Source of the DNA: Streptomyces sp. T39
GTDB lineage: Bacteria; Actinomycetota; Actinomycetes; Streptomycetales; Streptomycetaceae
Reading direction: 5' to 3'
DNA: 55,589 nt
Assembly: GCF_008042045.1 (NCBI RefSeq)
Contig: NZ_RDBP01000037.1
Location: 187,949-243,537, forward strand
A program made the position numbers and the translations under genes. Positions within the stretch are counted from its first letter, which is position 1, and the number at the start of each line of letters is the position of its first letter. The notes under the pieces are model-generated. The model was not told the DNA's origin. It saw only the letters and a list, made by a program, of their open reading frames with translations, and made no database searches. Shown here piece after piece: positions 9,101-16,272 of the stretch.

Positions 9101-9853
9101 TTGATCTACGGCGCCATGAAGTTCTCCATCGGGGGCTCCCTGAAGCTCGCCTTCCGGCCCTGGGTGGAGGGCCTGGAGAACATCCCGGCCGAGGGCCCGG
9201 CGATCCTCGCGAGCAACCACCTCTCGTTCTCGGACTCCTTCTTCCTGCCCGCGGTCCTCGACCGCAAGGTCACCTTCATCGCCAAGGCGGAGTACTTCAC
9301 CTCGCCCGGCGTCAAGGGCAGGCTGACCGCCGCCTTCTTCAAGGGCGTCGGGCAGCTGCCCGTGGACCGCTCGGGCGCGCGCGGCGCCGGCGAGGCGGCG
9401 ATCAGGGCGGGCATACAGGTCATCGAGTCGGGCGGTCTCTTCGGCATCTACCCGGAGGGCACCCGGTCGCCCGACGGGCGGCTCTACCGCGGCAAGCCCG
9501 GCGGTCTCGCCAGGGTCGCGCTCGCCACCGGGGCTCCGGTCGTCCCGGTCGCCATGATCGACACGGAGAAGATCCAGCCGCCCGGCAAGGTCGTCCCGAA
9601 GCTGATGCGTCCGGGCATCCGGATCGGCGCGCCCCTCGACTTCAGCCGCTACCACGGCATGGAGGGCGACCGCTTCATCCTGCGTTCGGTCACGGACGAG
9701 GTCATGTACGAGATCATGAAGCTCTCCGGCCAGGAGTACGTCGACATCTACGCCACCGCCGCCAAGCGGGCCATCGCCGAGGCCGAGAAGGCCGAGAAGG
9801 CGGCCCGGGCCGAGGCGGAGAAGGCACAGAAGTCGCAGCGGCCGGCCGCGTAG
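9101..9853 (+). CDS. 1-acyl-sn-glycerol-3-phosphate acyltransferase (PlsC family)
   Basis: A 250-residue acyltransferase that would esterify the second position of lysophosphatidic acid at the membrane. The catalytic NHLSFSD (HX4D) motif is near residue 40 and the acceptor-binding YPEGTRSPDG near 120. The C terminus is a charged Glu/Lys/Ala helix. A TTG start is decided by AGGAGG eight bases upstream. Transcribed divergently from the esterase gene, which also has a lipid-type substrate. Confidence 0.92.
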   Translation: MIYGAMKFSIGGSLKLAFRPWVEGLENIPAEGPAILASNHLSFSDSFFLPAVLDRKVTFIAKAEYFTSPGVKGRLTAAFFKGVGQLPVDRSGARGAGEAAIRAGIQVIESGGLFGIYPEGTRSPDGRLYRGKPGGLARVALATGAPVVPVAMIDTEKIQPPGKVVPKLMRPGIRIGAPLDFSRYHGMEGDRFILRSVTDEVMYEIMKLSGQEYVDIYATAAKRAIAEAEKAEKAARAEAEKAQKSQRPAA

Positions 9854-9888
9854 CGGGTCCCGTCGCAGGGGCCCTGGGGGTGGGGGAG

Positions 9889-11097
9889 ATGACCGGGCGC
9901 GAGCGCGTCGTGAGGATGTCGGTGGAGCTGCCGCTGTGGCGCGCGCTCATCGGCTACCGGCTGTTGACGACCGTGTACGCGGTGCTGCTGTTCGTCTTCA
10001 CCCGGGAGAAGTTCGAACGGCCCCAGATCGCGGCCGCATTCCTCGCCGTGATGGTCCTGTGGACCCTCGCCACGCTGCCCCGGGTGAAGAACGCGGCCCG
10101 CTGCACCCGCCCCTTCCTGATCGCCGACCTCACCGTGGCGCTCACCGGCATCCTGCTGACGCCCCTGGCCGACGCCCAGGCGCAGAGCGTGGACGGCCCC
10201 ACCCTGCCGTCGATCTGGACGGCCGGCGCGGTCCTCGCCTTCGCCCTCAAGGGCGGCTGGCGCTGGGCCGGCTTCGCCTCCTCGCTGGTCGCCGTCGCCA
10301 ACATCGTCGAACGCGGCGAGCCGAGCCGGGACACCCTGCACAACGTGCTGCTCGTCTGGGTCGCCTCCATCGCCATCGGCTACGTCGTGGAGGTCGCCCG
10401 GGCGTCCGAGCGCACCCTCGCCCGGGCGCTGGAGATCGAGGCGGCGACCAGGGAACGGGAGCGGCTCGCCCGCGACATCCACGACGGCGTCCTGCAGGTG
10501 CTGGCGATGGTGCAGCGGCGCGGCACGGCGCTCGGCGGCGAGGCCGCCGAACTGGGCCGGATGGCCGGTGAGCAGGAGGTCGCCCTGCGCAGCCTGGTCG
10601 CCGGCGGGCTGGTGCCGCCGTCCCGGCTGAGCGACGACGGGGCCCTGGGCGCCGTGGTGCGCGAGGCGGAGGCACCGGACGACGACGCACAGGGCGGCCC
10701 GGTGGACCTGCGCACCCTGCTGACGCCGCACGCCGGAGCCCGGGTGACACTGTCGGAGCCCGGCGCCCCGGTGCTGCTGGAGCGTCCGGTCGCCAGGGAA
10801 CTGGCCGCCGCCGCGGCGGCCGCGCTGGACAACGTGCGCCGGCACGCCGGGGCTCAGGCCCAGGCGTGGGTCCTGGTCGAGGAGTGGCCCGACGAGGTGA
10901 TCGTCACCGTCCGGGACGACGGTCCTGGCATCGCGGCGGGCCGGCTCGCGCAGGCCGAGGGCGAGGGACGGCTGGGGGTGGCCCAGTCCATCCGCGGCAG
11001 ACTGCGTGACCTGGGCGGTACGGCCGAGCTGATCTCGGTCCCCGGCCAGGGCACGGAGGTCGAGTTGAAGGTTCCACGGGGGAAGGCGGAGAGATGA
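9889..11097 (+). CDS. macS: membrane sensor histidine kinase (MacS-like, HisKA_3)
   Basis: A 402-residue NarL-type sensor kinase. The N-terminal half holds four to five hydrophobic segments (about 22-38, 48-62, 78-92, 110-120 and 150-168). The HisKA_3 dimerisation helix carries the phosphorylated His198 in ARDIHDGVLQVL. The HATPase_c domain follows (ALDNVRRHAGA N-box, DDGPGIA, GRLGVAQSIRGR). Its end overlaps the response regulator gene by 4 bp. By position upstream of pfkA2 it matches the MacRS system of S. coelicolor (SCO2120/2121 from memory), linked to morphology and actinorhodin. ATG 9889 is preferred; GTG 9880 is possible. Confidence 0.87.
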   Translation: MTGRERVVRMSVELPLWRALIGYRLLTTVYAVLLFVFTREKFERPQIAAAFLAVMVLWTLATLPRVKNAARCTRPFLIADLTVALTGILLTPLADAQAQSVDGPTLPSIWTAGAVLAFALKGGWRWAGFASSLVAVANIVERGEPSRDTLHNVLLVWVASIAIGYVVEVARASERTLARALEIEAATRERERLARDIHDGVLQVLAMVQRRGTALGGEAAELGRMAGEQEVALRSLVAGGLVPPSRLSDDGALGAVVREAEAPDDDAQGGPVDLRTLLTPHAGARVTLSEPGAPVLLERPVARELAAAAAAALDNVRRHAGAQAQAWVLVEEWPDEVIVTVRDDGPGIAAGRLAQAEGEGRLGVAQSIRGRLRDLGGTAELISVPGQGTEVELKVPRGKAER

Positions 11098-11768
11098 GCG
11101 AGACGCAGACGATCAGGGTGATGGTCGTCGACGACCACCCGATGTGGCGGGACGCGGTGGCCCGCGACCTGACGGCGGCGGGCATGGAGGTCGTGGCCAC
11201 GGCCGGTGACGGCGCCCAGGCGGTCCGCCGGGCGAAGGCGGTCGTCCCCGAGGTGCTGGTCCTGGACCTCAACCTGCCCGAGCTGCCGGGGGTGCAGGTC
11301 TGCAAGGAACTGGTCGCGGCCCTGCCCGGGCTCCGCGTCCTGGTGCTCTCGGCCAGCGGGGAGCACGCCGACGTGCTGGAGGCCGTGAAGTCGGGCGCGA
11401 CCGGCTATCTGCTGAAGTCGGCCAGCACCGAGGAGCTGACCGACGCGGTCCGGCGCACCGCGGTGGGCGACGCGGTCTTCACCCCGGGGCTCGCCGGACT
11501 GGTCCTCGGCGAGTACCGCCGACTGGCCTCCGAGCCCGGCCCGGCGTCCGGGGCCGGCCGGCCGAAGGCCCCGCAGCTGACCGACCGGGAGACCGAGGTG
11601 CTGCGTCTGGTCGCCAAGGGGCTGTCGTACAAGCAGATCGCCGAGCGGCTGGTGATCTCGCACCGCACCGTGCAGAACCACGTGCAGAACACGCTCGGCA
11701 AGCTCCAGCTCCACAACCGCGTCGAACTGGTGCGGTACGCCATCGAGGCGGGCCTGGACGACGTCTGA
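11094..11768 (+). CDS. macR: NarL/LuxR-type response regulator (MacR-like)
   Basis: A 224-residue regulator. The receiver domain has the acidic pair VVDDH at 11-15 and the phosphoacceptor Asp58 in VLVLDLNLP. The C-terminal LuxR helix-turn-helix starts with LTDRETEVLRLVAKG and contains the YKQIAERLVISHRTVQNH recognition region. It overlaps the kinase gene (ATGA), so it is the cognate partner. A strong palindrome follows it. Confidence 0.92.
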   Translation: MSETQTIRVMVVDDHPMWRDAVARDLTAAGMEVVATAGDGAQAVRRAKAVVPEVLVLDLNLPELPGVQVCKELVAALPGLRVLVLSASGEHADVLEAVKSGATGYLLKSASTEELTDAVRRTAVGDAVFTPGLAGLVLGEYRRLASEPGPASGAGRPKAPQLTDRETEVLRLVAKGLSYKQIAERLVISHRTVQNHVQNTLGKLQLHNRVELVRYAIEAGLDDV

Positions 11769-11774
11769 CGGGCA

Positions 11775-11804
11775 CCGGCCCCCGCCCCGCGGGGCGGGGG
11801 CCGG
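11775..11804 (+). terminator. 30-bp perfect palindrome after macR-like gene
   Basis: The 30 bases form a perfect GC-only palindrome starting seven bases after the stop codon of the response regulator gene. This is a likely intrinsic-type terminator, without a U tract as is usual in Streptomyces. Confidence 0.65.
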
Positions 11805-11935
11805 CCGCAGCGCGCCCCGCCGCGGGCCACCGGCCGGCCACGCGCCCGGGAATTGACCATTCGCCGCATATCGGAGTGACCTGGATCACCATTAGCGTGA
11901 CGGTTCTCGGGCTCACCTGGCGAAGGGAAGCTTCC

Positions 11936-12964
11936 ATGCGCGTCGGAGTACTGACCGGGGGCGGCGACTGCCCCGGCCTCAACGCGGTCATCCGCGGTCT
12001 CGTCCGCAAGGGCGTCCAGGAGTACGCGTACGAATTCGTGGGGTACCGCGACGGCTGGCGCGGGCCTCTCGAAGGCGATCTGATCCCGCTCGACATCCCC
12101 GCCGTCCGCGGCATCCTGCCCCGCGGCGGCACGATCCTCGGCTCCTCGCGCACCAACCCGCTGAAGCAGGAGGACGGCATCCGGCGGATCAAGGAGAACC
12201 TCGCCAAGAACGAGGTCGACGCCCTGGTCACGATCGGCGGCGAGGACACCCTGGGCGTCGCGGCCCGGCTGTACGAGGAGTACGGCATCAAGTGCGTCGG
12301 CGTGCCGAAGACCATCGACAACGACCTCTCCGCCACCGACTACACCTTCGGCTTCGACACCGCCGTCGGCATCGCCACCGAGGCGATCGACCGGCTCCAC
12401 ACCACCGCCGAATCGCACATGCGTGTCCTGGTCGTGGAGGTGATGGGCCGCCATGCGGGCTGGATCGCCCTGCACTCCGGCCTCGCGGGCGGGGCCAACG
12501 TCATCCTCATCCCCGAACAGCGCTTCGACGTCGACCAGGTGTGCGCCTGGGTGTCCTCCCGTTTCCGTGCCAGCTACGCGCCGATCGTCGTGGTGGCCGA
12601 GGGCGCGATGCCCAAGGACGGCGACGCGGTCCTCAAGGACGGCTCGCTCGACTCCTTCGGGCACGTCAGGCTCTCCGGTGTCGGCGAATGGCTCGCCAAG
12701 GAGATCGAGAGGCGGACCGGGAAGGAGGCCCGTACGACGGTTCTCGGCCATGTGCAGCGCGGCGGCACCCCGAGCGCCTTCGACCGCTGGCTGGCCACCC
12801 GCTTCGGTCTGCACGCCGTCGACGCCGTGCGCGACGGCGACTTCGGCACGATGGTCGCGCTGCGCGGCACCGACATCGTCCGGGTCCCGATCGCCGAGGC
12901 CACCGCACGGCTGAAGACCGTGGACCCGGCGCTGTACGAGGAGGCCGGCGTCTTCTTCGGCTGA
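11936..12964 (+). CDS. pfkA2: 6-phosphofructokinase, group III
   Basis: A 342-residue phosphofructokinase that makes fructose 1,6-bisphosphate in glycolysis. Motifs: GGGDCPGLNAVIR at the N terminus, GGEDT at 101-105, PKTIDND at 124-130 with the catalytic Asp, and MGRHAGWIAL. Length and position match S. coelicolor PfkA2. Asp104 and Lys125 occupy the two positions that in this family discriminate donors; Asp plus Lys is the pattern I associate with PPi-dependent enzymes, so the donor should be treated as open. AAGGGAAG precedes the ATG. Confidence 0.93.
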   Translation: MRVGVLTGGGDCPGLNAVIRGLVRKGVQEYAYEFVGYRDGWRGPLEGDLIPLDIPAVRGILPRGGTILGSSRTNPLKQEDGIRRIKENLAKNEVDALVTIGGEDTLGVAARLYEEYGIKCVGVPKTIDNDLSATDYTFGFDTAVGIATEAIDRLHTTAESHMRVLVVEVMGRHAGWIALHSGLAGGANVILIPEQRFDVDQVCAWVSSRFRASYAPIVVVAEGAMPKDGDAVLKDGSLDSFGHVRLSGVGEWLAKEIERRTGKEARTTVLGHVQRGGTPSAFDRWLATRFGLHAVDAVRDGDFGTMVALRGTDIVRVPIAEATARLKTVDPALYEEAGVFFG

Positions 12965-12993
12965 CCCGTGCCGGGCCGAAGGGCCGGCCCGCG

Positions 12994-13052
12994 CTGCGAG
13001 CCGTATATTCGCGATGTCCGATCCGCCTGCATTCGCGCCGTACGGCTCGCAG
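12994..13052 (+). promoter_or_regulatory. 12-bp inverted repeat in the D-LDH leader
   Basis: CTGCGAGCCGTA (12994-13005) and its exact complement TACGGCTCGCAG (13041-13052) flank a 35-nt spacer, ending 19 bases before the GTG start at 13072. It could fold in RNA or be a split operator. A direct repeat ATTCGCG also occurs in the spacer. Confidence 0.5.
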
Positions 13053-13071
13053 TACGCATCCGGGAGAATCC

Positions 13072-14076
13072 GTGGAAGTCCTTGCCTTCGGGGTCCAGGC
13101 CGACGAGAAGCCGCTGATCGAGGCGGCGTTCGACGGACGCCACGAGGTGCGCTGCGTCGGCGTCTTCCTCGACGCGGACACCGCGGCCATGGCCGCCGGC
13201 TACGAGGCGATCTCCACGAGCGTCAACGCCCGCCTGGACGCCGGGGTGCTCCAGACCCTGGCCGTCGGCGGCACGGCGATGATCGCCCAGCGCTCCACCG
13301 GCTTCAACAACATCGACCTCGACGTCGCCGAACGTCTCGGGCTGACCGTGGCCCGGGTGTCCTTCTACTCCCCCTACTCCGTGGCCGAGTTCGCCTGGAC
13401 GCTGGCGATGGCGGTCAACCGGAGGATCGTCCGCGCGTCCAACCGCACCCGCGACTTCGACTTCCGTCTCGACGGCCTGATGGGGCGCGACCTGCGCGGC
13501 CGCACCGTCGGCGTGGTCGGCACCGGCAAGATCGGCGAGGCGTTCACCCGGATCGCCCACGGCTTCGGCATGCGTCTGCTGGGCTGGGACATCGCCCCCA
13601 ATCCCGCCTGCACCGAGCTGGGCATGACGTACGTGCCCAAGGAGGACCTGTTCGCCGAGGCCGACCTGATCAGCCTCCACGTGCCGCTGCTGCCCGCCAC
13701 CGAGCACCTGATCGGCGCCGACGCGCTGCGGCTGATGAAGGACGACGCCATCCTGGTCAACTCCAGCCGGGGCGGCCTGATCGACAGCGACGCCCTCGTC
13801 ACCGAGCTGCGCAAGGGCCGGTTCACCGGCGTCGGGCTCGACGTCTACGAGGCGGAGGCCGGGCTGTTCTTCCTCGACAAGTCGCTGGAGGCGGTCGACG
13901 ACGACACCCTCGCCCGGCTGGTCACCTTCCCCAACGTGGTCGTCACCTCCCACCAGGCGTACTACACCACGGACGCGGTCGCCCAGATCGTGGACACCAC
14001 GGTCGCCAACATCGACGACTACGCGGCCGGCAGGCGCAGCGAGAACGTCCTGGTCCCCGCCGCGCCCGCGCCCTGA
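13072..14076 (+). CDS. D-2-hydroxyacid dehydrogenase (D-lactate dehydrogenase type)
   Basis: A 334-residue NAD-dependent dehydrogenase of the fermentative D-lactate dehydrogenase branch. The Rossmann loop VGVVGTGKIGEAF is near residue 145. The catalytic Arg is in NSSRGGLID, the Glu follows in the DVYEAEAG segment, and the His is in SHQAYYT. It would reduce pyruvate to D-lactate. The GTG start has GGGAG at suitable spacing. It follows pfkA2 by about 107 bp, with an inverted repeat between them, so control may be separate. Confidence 0.9.
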   Translation: MEVLAFGVQADEKPLIEAAFDGRHEVRCVGVFLDADTAAMAAGYEAISTSVNARLDAGVLQTLAVGGTAMIAQRSTGFNNIDLDVAERLGLTVARVSFYSPYSVAEFAWTLAMAVNRRIVRASNRTRDFDFRLDGLMGRDLRGRTVGVVGTGKIGEAFTRIAHGFGMRLLGWDIAPNPACTELGMTYVPKEDLFAEADLISLHVPLLPATEHLIGADALRLMKDDAILVNSSRGGLIDSDALVTELRKGRFTGVGLDVYEAEAGLFFLDKSLEAVDDDTLARLVTFPNVVVTSHQAYYTTDAVAQIVDTTVANIDDYAAGRRSENVLVPAAPAP

Positions 14077-14081
14077 GCCGG

Positions 14082-16001
14082 TCAGCCCACGAGCACACCC
14101 GCCAGCAGCGTCGCCGTGAGCGCGGCGCCGTTCATCGTCAGCACCGACTCGGGGTGGAACTGCACGCCCGCGAAGCCCTCGCCGCGCAGGGCGTGCACGT
14201 CGCCGCTGACCGGGTCGCGGCTCAGCTCGATCCGGTGCGTCGCCAGCTCCGCCGCCGTGCCCGCGTCGCAGCGTGCGGTGTAGCTGTTGTAGAACCCGAC
14301 CGTCTCCGGGCGCCCGAAGAAGTCGATCCGCTCCTGCGCGCCCTGGTACGGGGCGTCCTTGCGCACGATGTCCAGCCCCAGCTCCGCCGCCAGCAGCTCG
14401 TGGCCCAGGCAGACGCCGAGCAGGGACGGACGGGCGGCCGTGCCCGGGGCGGGCGGGGCGGCCCCGGGCCGGCGCCCCGTCAGCAGGTCGCGGGTGAGCC
14501 CCCGCAGGAACGCCATCCGGGGGTCGGCGACGTCGGACGGGTCACCCGGCCCGGGCCCCAGCACGACCGGCCCCCCGTGGGCGAGCGCCGCCTCCCGCAG
14601 TCCCGGGGCGTCGAAGCGCGCCACGGTCACCTCCAGGCCGGTCGACCGCAGCAGATGCGCCAGCATCGCCGTGAACGTGTCCTCGGCGTCCACCACCAGG
14701 CAGTGCCCGTCGAGGTCGGCCGACCGCTGCTGCATCCGCAGCCAGAACGGCGCCAGCCGGGATCTGCGGGAGTCCAGCGCAGCGCGCACCCGGGGATCGT
14801 CCGCGAGACGGGGCGCGTCCCCGGCGTCCTCGGCCCGCCCCGGCCGTACGCCCAGCGCGGCGAGCACCGCCGCTGCCTTGGCGTGCGTCTCGGCGACCTC
14901 GCCCATCGGATCGGAGTGCCGCACCAGGGTCGCCCCCACCGGAACCCGCAGCGCGCCGTCCGGCCGGATGTCGGCGGTACGGATCAGGATCGGCGAGTCC
15001 AGCGTCTGCGCACCCGTCGCGTCCCGCCCGATCAGCGCCAGCGCCCCCGCATAGTAGCCGCGGCCCACCCCGTCCGGCCCGACCGGTTCGTGGCGCTCGA
15101 TGACCCGGCAGGCGTTCTCCAGCGGGGAGCCGGTCACGGTGGCCGCGAACATGGTCTCCTTCAGCACCTCGCGCACGTCCAGCGAGGTCCGGCCGCGCAA
15201 CTCGTACTCGGTGTGCGCGAGATGGGCCATCTCCTTCAGCCGCGGCCCCACGACCACCCCGCCCATGTCGCCGACCGTGCACATCATCTTCAGTTCCTCG
15301 TCGACCACCATCGAGAGCTCCTCGCGCTCCTTGCGGTCGTCCAGGAAGGCCAGCAGCGATGCGGCGTCCGGACCCTCGGGCGGGTAGCGGAAGGTGCCGC
15401 TGATCGGGTTCATCACGACGGTCCCGCCGGACATCCGCACATGCACCTCGGGGCTCGCCCCGACCAGCGTGCGCTCCCCGGTGTGCACCACGAACGTCCA
15501 GTACGCGCCCCGCTCACCGGCCAGCAGCCGCCGGAACAGGGCCAGCGCGTCCGCCCGCCCGAAGCCGGGGATGCTGCCGGTGAAGGTCCGCCGGATGACG
15601 AAGTTGGCGCCCTCGCCCCGGCCGATCTCCTCGTCGATCACCCGACGGACGATGGAGGCGTACTCCTCGTCCCCGGTGTCGAACGCGCCGTCCTGGACGT
15701 GTACCGCGTGACGGGGGAGCGCCTCCAGGGCCTCGGCGAGCGGGAGTTCACAGGTCTGGCCGGCGACCAGCACGGCGAGCGGGGTGCCGTCGTCGGTCAC
15801 CCGGAAGCCGCGCTCCGCGATCTGGCGGAACGGGACGAGCGCCAGCACGGGCGTGTCGCCGACCGGGATGTCGGCCAGGCGGGCCGCCTCGTGGACGTCG
15901 CCGATCAGCACCTCGACCGTGTCGTGGTCGCGGCCGGGCGTCCGGCGGTGCAGCAGGGCGAACGGGGGGCAGTCGTCGTCGAGCAGCCTGTCGATGATCA
16001 T
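14082..16001 (-). CDS. trpE: anthranilate synthase, fused TrpE-TrpG
   Basis: A 639-residue fusion catalysing chorismate plus glutamine to anthranilate, the first step of tryptophan synthesis. Residues about 1-430 are the chorismate-utilising TrpE domain (GSPLENACRVIERHE, YYAGALALIGRD). Residues about 445-639 are the class I glutamine amidotransferase with the nucleophile Cys in LGVCLGHELLA and the His/Glu in QFHPESVLT. AAGGAA precedes the ATG. A Trp-rich leader and attenuator lie upstream. A fused TrpE(G) under attenuation is known from S. venezuelae, to my memory. Confidence 0.94.
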   Translation of the reverse strand: MIIDRLLDDDCPPFALLHRRTPGRDHDTVEVLIGDVHEAARLADIPVGDTPVLALVPFRQIAERGFRVTDDGTPLAVLVAGQTCELPLAEALEALPRHAVHVQDGAFDTGDEEYASIVRRVIDEEIGRGEGANFVIRRTFTGSIPGFGRADALALFRRLLAGERGAYWTFVVHTGERTLVGASPEVHVRMSGGTVVMNPISGTFRYPPEGPDAASLLAFLDDRKEREELSMVVDEELKMMCTVGDMGGVVVGPRLKEMAHLAHTEYELRGRTSLDVREVLKETMFAATVTGSPLENACRVIERHEPVGPDGVGRGYYAGALALIGRDATGAQTLDSPILIRTADIRPDGALRVPVGATLVRHSDPMGEVAETHAKAAAVLAALGVRPGRAEDAGDAPRLADDPRVRAALDSRRSRLAPFWLRMQQRSADLDGHCLVVDAEDTFTAMLAHLLRSTGLEVTVARFDAPGLREAALAHGGPVVLGPGPGDPSDVADPRMAFLRGLTRDLLTGRRPGAAPPAPGTAARPSLLGVCLGHELLAAELGLDIVRKDAPYQGAQERIDFFGRPETVGFYNSYTARCDAGTAAELATHRIELSRDPVSGDVHALRGEGFAGVQFHPESVLTMNGAALTATLLAGVLVG

Positions 16002-16055
16002 GCGAGGTGTTCCTTCCGGGTGGGAGGAACGGCCGCGGTCCCCGGAGAAAAGGGA

Positions 16056-16080
16056 GAAGGCCGCCCCTCGGGCGGCCTTC
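16056..16080 (-). terminator. trp attenuator terminator
   Basis: A perfect 10-bp stem (16056-16065 with 16071-16080) with a 5-nt loop is followed on the minus strand by TCCCTTTTCT, a pyrimidine/T-rich tail. It lies between the leader peptide and trpE. The upstream segment complementary to 16112-16119 can pair with the ascending arm GGCCGCC and act as antiterminator when ribosomes stall. Confidence 0.85.
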
Positions 16081-16101
16081 GTGATCCGGTGCTGCGCGCG
16101 A

Positions 16102-16161
16102 TCAGGAGGTGGGCCGCCGAAGAGCGGGCCACCACCAGTTCTGGATCTGCTGCGCGAACAT
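16102..16161 (-). CDS. trpL: Trp leader peptide
   Basis: A 19-residue open reading frame, MFAQQIQNWWWPALRRPTS, with three consecutive Trp codons (16129-16137). It sits 22 bases before the attenuator hairpin. Ribosome stalling at the Trp codons when charged tRNA-Trp is scarce would free the antiterminator and let trpE be transcribed. No Shine-Dalgarno is seen; a TAGGGT -10-like element (16169-16174) ends seven bases upstream, so the leader is probably read from a leaderless message. Confidence 0.9.
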   Translation of the reverse strand: MFAQQIQNWWWPALRRPTS

Positions 16162-16168
16162 GACGCAG

Positions 16169-16174
16169 ACCCTA
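16169..16174 (-). promoter_or_regulatory. candidate trp -10 element
   Basis: Minus-strand TAGGGT seven bases before the leader ATG fits TANNNT and a leaderless start. The -35 region would fall in the GC-rich hairpin that ends the neighbouring amidase transcript. Confidence 0.4.
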
Positions 16175-16180
16175 ACGCAT

Positions 16181-16238
16181 CCGCCCGCGCCGGCGGGGCG
16201 CGTCCCACGAAGAGGGACGGCCCCGCCGGCGCGGGCGG
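16181..16238 (-). terminator. large hairpin after amidase gene
   Basis: A 19-bp perfect stem (16181-16199 with 16220-16238) continues after a one-base bulge into a further 6 bp, giving a 25-bp GC-rich hairpin. It starts 35 bases downstream of the amidase stop and abuts the trp promoter. Confidence 0.75.
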
Positions 16239-16272
16239 AGGGCGGCCGTTCGCCGGCGGGGCCGGCGTCCGG

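Noticed and set aside
15100..15711. Open frames opposite trpE
   Set aside because: They are antisense frames created by third-position GC bias; the fused TrpE-TrpG protein explains the region.
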